Part shown: positions 9,348-15,231 of the stretch, piece by piece | Position numbering within the stretch: the stretch's first letter is position 1 | Layout: every line of letters starts with the position of its first letter | Source of the DNA: Smittium culicis | Taxonomy: Eukaryota > Kickxellomycota > Harpellomycetes > Harpellales > Legeriomycetaceae | Assembly (NCBI GenBank): GCA_001970855.1 | Contig: LSSN01003125.1 | Coordinates: forward strand, 1-15,231 | Direction of reading: 5' to 3' | Length of the DNA stretch: 15,231 nucleotides | Notes under the pieces: generated by a model | What the model saw: the letters and a program-made list of their open reading frames with translations, nothing else | What the model was told of the DNA's origin: nothing | The model's database searches: none | Translations under genes and position numbers: made by a program

Positions 9348-9355
9348 TATAAATA
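9348..9355 (+). promoter_or_regulatory. TATA box of the PRP4 gene
   Basis: TATAAATA starts 57 bases upstream of the ATG at 9405 and is followed by a pyrimidine-rich run (TTCTTTCC and a long T tract), a common arrangement near fungal transcription starts. Confidence 0.5.
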
Positions 9356-9404
9356 GTAAACTTTAATTCTTTCCTTTTTTTTTTTTGATACTCAAATTCT
9401 TATT

Positions 9405-12179
9405 ATGAGCAACAATCGGATTCATTTTGGAACTCTAGAGCATTTGGCAAATCAAACCGAAGCAGAAAAACAATTAGTAAAAAACATTTATTTATTTCTT
9501 ATTTATACGTGTTTTCTTTTTATTAAGCTATAAATTCTTATATTTTACATATTTTCTAAATTCATATATTGTTTACAGCCAGAGAACAGCGATAATGAAA
9601 TTGATTTTGACGATTTAGGTTATTATCTTTGATTTTTAACCTTTTTTAAATCTTTTTATCGACAGCCTATACCCTTTCTTTATCTAGCTTATTCTAAGTT
9701 TTATCTTTTATGTTTAAACATCTTAAATTTATAAATAGAAAATGGAAATAGTGATACTGAGTATACTGAGAATCAGTTTCAGGCAAAAGAAGAGCAATCG
9801 ATTTTACTAAAAGAATTTGAAAGAAAAGATCTTGCAAGAAAACTCGCAGTTCCTACAGATGATGGAAAAGTTAGACTAAGACTACGCGAGCTTCAAGAGC
9901 CAACGTGTTTATTTGGTGAAGGAGTAACTAAATCAATTTCTACAACTTGTTTTATTTGATTTTATTTCATCTTATTTAAAAAAAATATAATTCTTGTTAG
10001 CCAGGAGATAGGAGGGATAGATTGAGATATATTTTATCAAAAATTGTGCTTGAAAAATCTTCCACTAGCGTCACTAACAACATTACCACTGACGATAATC
10101 TTATTGAAAAAGAATCTGAAAACCAAGACCAAGTAATAAAAAAAAATAATATTTCGCTATGTTATTCAAAATCTCTACCATACCATTTTTTTATAAATTT
10201 TTTAGACTGATGAAAAGCAACTGGAGGAATTTTACACTGAAGGATCGCAAAACCTACTTAATGCTAGAAAAAATATCGCTCTATTTTCACTCCCAAGGTA
10301 AGAAGAACTTCTCTTATTAAAAATATATGATTTTCTACAACTCATCTTTAATATTCATAGCTTAATTAATTTTCCTTCAGGATTATTCCTATTTACAATT
10401 CATTTTCTTAAAATAAAATTATTTTATAATTTATTTCTAGAGCTAAGGATAGAATCGAATTTCAGAAAAAGCAAACTGAAATCCCTTTAACAATAATAAA
10501 AAATCAACGTGAAGAGCTCATTACTTATTATAAAGTAAATATTTATCTATTTGTAGCCATCTATATCGGTTTAATTTAATTAATTGTTCTAATTCCTTCT
10601 TTAAAAAATTAAAATTAACTATAGAACTTTGGTTTATTATCTTCAGAGTTTGCTGATCAAAGACCAATTTCAAAATGTAAATTCTCGCCCAATTCTAAGC
10701 TACTAGCTACTGCTTCTTGGTCTGGGCTAATAAAAATGTGGGATGTTAATAACATGAAGACTATTTCTACCCTTAAAGGTGAAATAATTTAAATTATTAT
10801 ATTATTACCACGAGCCGCAAAAAATTCTTACCAATCCTATTTTTGTGCCAATTGTAATTGTTTATAGGCCATACCGATAGAGTGAGTGGGCTTTGCTTCC
10901 ACCCACAATCAACTGTAAATTTAGACTCTAATTCTGTCAACCTAGCTTCTTGTGGATCAGACTCTCTTATTCACTTGTGGTCGATGGAAAAGTATTAATA
11001 TTACTTTTATTCTATATAAGTTAATACTTTTATTTATTTTATTCCAATCTATAACCTTTATTATTTTTCTTATGCATAACTTTTTCTAGAGCAACTCCTA
11101 TTTCCAGCTTAAGAGGCCATTTGTCTCGTGTAGCTCAGGTTGACTTTCACCCTTCTGGAAATTATCTTGCCAGTGCAAGGTACGATGATAAGAAAAATAA
11201 GCTAATCCGATATTAACTTTATTTTTTATTTTATATTAGTTACGACGGAAGTTGGAGGTTGTGGGATGTCAATACCTGCAGCGAGTTATTACTTCAAGAG
11301 GGTCATTCAAAAGAAGTATACATTGTTAAATTCCAAAATGATGGCTCTTTAGCTGCTTCAGCGTAAATATTAATATTTTTCTATATCTTAATCTATTTTT
11401 ATGGATTTTAATCTAAACTTTCCCATCATTTTTTTATCTTTTTTCTTTCTCGTAGAGGTCTTGATTCAGTTGGTCGTGTTTGGGATATTAGAACTGGAAG
11501 GTCAATAATGGCTTTACAAGGTCATATTCGAGAGATTTACTCATTAGATTGGTCTCCAAATGGGTAAATAAATAATTTTTTTATATTTATCGAATATGTT
11601 AATGTTCATAAATATTAAATTAAAATTTTAAATTATTTTCTTTCATATTACTATTTAGATACCAAGTTGCTACAGGAAGCGCTGATAATACTGTTAAAAT
11701 TTTCGACTTGAGGTCCATAAGAGAATTGTATACAATTCCAGCGCATAATTCTTTAGTTTCTGAAGTTCTGTACTCAGACGCTAGTAATAGATCACTTTTG
11801 AGTGGAATCAATGAGAGCTCGTCGCCAAATTATAATGCCAGCTCTATAGCAAATAGTTGTTTAGTGACTTGTTCATTTGACGGAGTTATGAAAATATGGA
11901 GTGATGTTGACTATAAACTAATCCATTCTATTAAGGCGCATGAAGGCAAAGTAATGGGTGCCGACATCTCAAAAGGTAAATTTTTATAAAACTACTTCCT
12001 ATATACTTTACCACTACTAAATTTAATCCTTTATTAAATCAAATTTATTTTTTATTTAACGAGATTACTTACAAAAATTTATTATTATTCTTACACTTTT
12101 ACTTATTGGTACTATAGATAACCATCTAATATCTACTTGCGGCTCTGATCGAACATTTAAGCTTTACACAAACGAGTAA
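9405..12179 (+). CDS. PRP4: Prp4/PRPF4, U4/U6 snRNP WD40 splicing factor, 13 exons
   Basis: Prp4 belongs to the U4/U6.U5 tri-snRNP, where it binds Prp3 and stabilises U4/U6 before spliceosome activation in the nucleus. Proposed exons: 9405-9476, 9579-9618, 9739-9923, 10001-10132, 10206-10297, 10441-10534, 10625-10778, 10868-10991, 11090-11179, 11240-11362, 11456-11563, 11659-11975, 12118-12179. All phases match and give 530 residues, close to human PRPF4 (about 520). The N-terminus has the family's IHFGTLE motif, then an acidic stretch. Residues about 70-115 are the SFM/PRP4-like motif ([32 protein letters not shown]). From residue 206 come seven WD40 repeats, starting with the hallmark [18 protein letters not shown] and ending at [12 protein letters not shown]. 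The complete beta-propeller and the absence of internal stops indicate a functional gene. Twelve introns of 60-143 bases make it the most intron-dense gene here. It follows the PXA gene in tandem. Confidence 0.96.
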
Positions 12180-12220
12180 AATACTTTGATAGACTTATAT
12201 TAAAAATTCACTTCGTCCAT

Positions 12221-12226
12221 AATAAA
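12221..12226 (+). terminator. Candidate polyadenylation signal of PRP4
   Basis: AATAAA lies 42 bases after the PRP4 stop codon, a plausible distance for a fungal 3' end. No termination test is possible from sequence alone. Confidence 0.4.
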
Positions 12227-14380
12227 TCTCTTAAATTTAATATATATCTAAATATCTAAACTATTTGCATTATCCTAATTTATTACCCTACTTTTTTTGG
12301 CTTGGAAATTATTTGAATTGTTAAGTCATAAAGCACATAAAAATATAATTATATAATAAGTCTTTATTGAAAATTAAAATTTTGTATTAATATCAAATTG
12401 TATATAATTTTTATTTTTACTATGTTAAATTCATTTCAATATTTGACTTAAAATCAATGGAACCAAATCATTAGTATTTCAACCCAGAAATTATTATGAT
12501 TATGATTACATTTATAAATCTTTCATTTTGTAGATTGATTCCATACTCATAGAAATAAAAAGTATAAAATATAAAGAGAAATTAAAAGAAATTGTATTCT
12601 ATATCTTAACGTAAAACTTTTTAAAATTTTCAAACCTTTGTTTTATTTTTTGGCTCATATCTTTTAAGCTTTAATAAATTTTTTATAACAATCCACCTAT
12701 TAAATATCTGTCGTTATTTTAAAGTTGAATCACTATGATATACAGTTTTAATATATCCTTTGAGACGGCGGATATCATGAATTTCATTAACTAAGTTGGC
12801 CAACTAATGCAAAGCAATAAACCGAATAATTTTCTAGCTCGCTTATTTACGCTTTAAGCTCAATCAAAAATAACAGATTATTTGCAACGAAAAAGTTGGT
12901 TTTTTTGTTTTTTATAAAGAAATTTGGCACTTGAAAGGGTTTAAAGATTACCATATAATAATACACAAAAATTATAATAAAAATAATATCTGTATATTAG
13001 TGCAAATATTATTTATAATTTATCAAATAAATACGTTATTTAAATGAATCAAGATATATTAAATTTAACTAAACGACACATATCCTATTAAATAAGTTAA
13101 AGACTTCAAGATGGTACACGATTATACCTTATACCTTATGTTTATTCACGAGTACGCTATATAAATGCTCAGTAACTTCAATTTGAACATTCTATTGTCT
13201 ATACACTACCACATTAAAATCTTATATACTCAAAAATTCATAGAAATGTTATTAATACCTGGTTGGAACATAAAACCATGAAAATTGAGGATTAAAAATA
13301 ATGACATTCAAATATCGCTACTATGATTTCAAAAATATTTTGAAATATAGGCTCGTATATGCTACTGCATTACTCAAATTCAAAGATGATATCTATAAGT
13401 CTATATAAAAACATTCTCGTTGTTTTATAATCTTTAGTTCCAAAATTCATTTAAAATAGATTTGAACCAGGCTCAAAAACTAAAAAATATTATTTTAGTC
13501 TTAATACCTACTCAGAATCACAATTTTTTTTAGCCGAATAATACACTTTGGGGCTAAGAACTACAAAAAATCATAAATGAAGTCAATTTACTATATAATT
13601 TTTATAATCGCTATTATTTGCTTTTTAATTGTAATATATCATTATAAATTTATGTCAAAAGTGAGATTTATCCTGTAGTCGCAACTATTATTACTATTCT
13701 TATTCTCAATATCACTCCTTCCAGAAAATGTTTTCATACAAAGTCAGTGAAAAAAAAAAGATTTTAATTTTCAAAAAATCAAAATTTATTACAAGAGTGC
13801 AAATTAATAAATGTATAAAATAATAAATATAGGATTATGTATAATGCTAGTAAAATATCCAGATATATTTCTGAATAAATAGAATTTGAATACGTGTAGC
13901 AAGAAAAATCCATTCAAGTAAATATAACCAAGTAAAGCGTGGTTTAAATATATCCAATAAATTTCGGAATAAGGAAATAAAACGTAGAAATATTGCAAGT
14001 AATTGATAATTGTAAGTGATGCATTGTTGTAACTGTTTGTTTTATCACAGCATACATAGAGTTGGTAAACTATCAAAACTCTAATTTGCTAGTTTAGTAA
14101 GCTTATAATCTAATTCATCATTATTTTGCGCCTAATTCAATGATAATTTCTGCAGTAATGTATTCTATATTTGAGATTATAAATGATGAATGCGCTTTGA
14201 TAGATAATTGTGCTATCGAATTGAGAATGTTAAAACAGTAAAATAAATTAAATAATCGAATATTTATACTTCAATACATAAAATATCGATATTATTTTTT
14301 ATTGGTAATGTTAGCTTTTGTGATGTTATCCACTCTAACTGCTTAAACTATAAACCTTTTTCTTCATTCCCAGCCATTAA
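12227..14380. other. AT-rich intergenic region without a supported gene
   Basis: Stops are frequent in every frame. The longest frame (minus, 13804-14076, 90 codons) is Tyr/Ile/Phe-rich, as expected when AT-rich non-coding DNA is translated, and shows no domain. No tRNA, other RNA gene or transposon end was recognised. Confidence 0.55.
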
Positions 14381-14611
14381 TTATTCATTAATTTGAAGCT
14401 TATGTTTTTAGAAATTGATTACTATTGCTACGCCTCCACTTTAAACGAAAAAAACAATAAAAAGATATCAATTTCCAGTCATATTTTAGAATTTTCATGG
14501 ACAATCAAAAACAGTAATAGTATTTATTTTAGGGATGAAATGAAACATAAAATATGGCTATGTAGAGAATTTCCAATAGTGCGAGCTAATAAAAAACATA
14601 TATTTGCATAA
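14381..14611 (+). other. Weak coding candidate, possible exon or gene relic
   Basis: A 77-codon frame without stops includes FLEIDYYCY, then SSHILEFSW and FRDEMKHKIW. The spacing of an acidic motif followed by an ILEFSW-type strand loosely recalls DEDD 3'-5' exonuclease domains (DxE followed by EIGW), but the second acidic residue and the later motifs are not seen. Amino-acid use is more balanced than in the neighbouring random frames. The preferred ATG would be at 14401; no matching neighbouring exons could be placed. It may be a relic or chance. Confidence 0.18.
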
Positions 14612-14944
14612 GAAACGAAGTTATTAGTTCGATGAAAAAGTATATAAATAGTCTCTGATATTTGCTTTTTATAAATGGAAATTTAAATTAATTATATCTT
14701 TGATTTTATAAACCATTTTTGTAACATTTTCAATTTGTTTAAAGTTCACAATTATAATATATTCTGGAAATATCTTATTAATTTATAATCAATAATAAAA
14801 CTGTATAAGCTTCTAGTAATTTTGAATTAGTTATATCAGTTTATCAGAGAATATATTTTGTCAAGTAACTAAGCGGAAAGGAACCAGGATAGCAACATAA
14901 AATGATCAGAATCACTGTTATGATCCATTTAGACACTCATATTA
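14612..14944. other. AT-rich spacer before the octamer array
   Basis: Non-coding, AT-rich sequence. Composition rises slightly in GC from about 14865 (for example AAGCGGAAAGGAACCAGG) towards the repeat array. Nothing else was recognised. Confidence 0.5.
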
Positions 14945-15231
14945 TAGTCTCGTAGCCTCGTAGTCTCTTAGTCTCTTAGTCTCTTAGTCTCTTAGTCTCT
15001 TAGTCTCTTAGTCTCTTAGTCTCTTAGTCTCTTAGTCTCTTAGTCTCTTAGTCTCTTAGTCTCTTAGTCTCTTAGTCTCTTAGTCTCTTAGTCTCTTAGT
15101 CTCTTAGTCTCTTAGTCTCTTAGTCTCTTAGTCTCTTAGTCTCTTAGTCTCTTAGTCTCTTAGTCTCTTAGTCTCTTAGTCTCTTAGTCTCTTAGTCTCT
15201 TAGTCTCTTAGTCTCTTAGTCTCTTAGTCTC
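14945..15231. repeat. Octamer tandem repeat (CTCTTAGT)n, running off the right edge
   Basis: The unit TAGTCTCT (equivalently CTCTTAGT; complement ACTAAGAG) is repeated without a single mismatch from 14961 to 15231, about 34 copies. It is preceded by two variant copies, TAGTCTCG (14945-14952) and TAGCCTCG (14953-14960). The array reaches the end of the window, so its true length is unknown. It is not a known telomere unit: neither strand has a G cluster. The perfect homogeneity suggests recent expansion. Confidence 0.97.

Noticed and set aside
13440..13480. Possible minus-strand tRNA B-box (GGTTCAAATC)
   Set aside because: The flanking bases do not pair as a T-arm, and no acceptor stem or A-box was found at the right distance.
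13804..14076. Minus-strand 90-codon frame
   Set aside because: Dominated by Tyr, Ile and Phe, with no domain or neighbouring exon; best explained by base composition.
14945..15231. Octamer array as a telomere
   Set aside because: Neither strand has the G-run typical of telomeric repeats; TTAG within the unit is the only resemblance.
14945..15231. Octamer array as a CRISPR-like array
   Set aside because: The unit is 8 bp with no spacers, and the genome is eukaryotic.

Overview
The window is nuclear DNA from a very AT-rich eukaryote. Spliceosomal introns, a fungal-type secreted GH17-like wall protein, a PXA/Nexin_C protein and a clear Prp4 splicing factor together suggest a fungus. The strong AT bias, A/T homopolymer runs and dense short introns would suit an early-diverging lineage such as Zoopagomycota, but no lineage-specific marker is visible, so that placement is an inference.

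Layout, left to right. Positions 1-590 (minus) hold a decayed, 5'-truncated LINE-type reverse transcriptase that runs off the left edge. Positions 594-1965 are AT-rich non-coding DNA with one small GC-richer island (about 960-1165). Positions 2027-3229 (minus) hold an intronless gene for a secreted GH17-like protein in which both catalytic glutamates appear to be replaced. Positions 3290-5650 are very AT-rich and appear gene-poor. Positions 5654-6146 (plus) hold a probable two-exon gene for a 100-residue membrane protein of unknown family. Positions 6334-9179 (plus) hold a six-exon PXA + Nexin_C gene (744 aa), followed 225 bp later on the same strand by a 13-exon PRP4/PRPF4 gene (9405-12179, 530 aa). 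Positions 12227-14944 are AT-rich with only one weak coding candidate. A perfect octamer satellite (CTCTTAGT)n begins at about 14945 and runs off the right edge.

The genes do not form a functional cluster. One product is a cell-surface protein, one a small membrane protein, one a membrane-trafficking or contact-site protein and one a core spliceosome component. They do share gene architecture: TATA-like boxes start about 50-57 bp upstream of the chosen ATG in three genes, 17 of 17 introns in the two large plus-strand genes can be placed with matching reading phase, and 16 of those 17 end in TAG. Exon models were built by hand from reading frame, phase and family similarity and have not been checked against transcripts.

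The most notable observation is the GH17-like protein that keeps the fold signature but lacks both catalytic glutamates (a probable pseudoenzyme with an acidic, Ser/Thr-rich tail). No multi-gene system that looks new was found.
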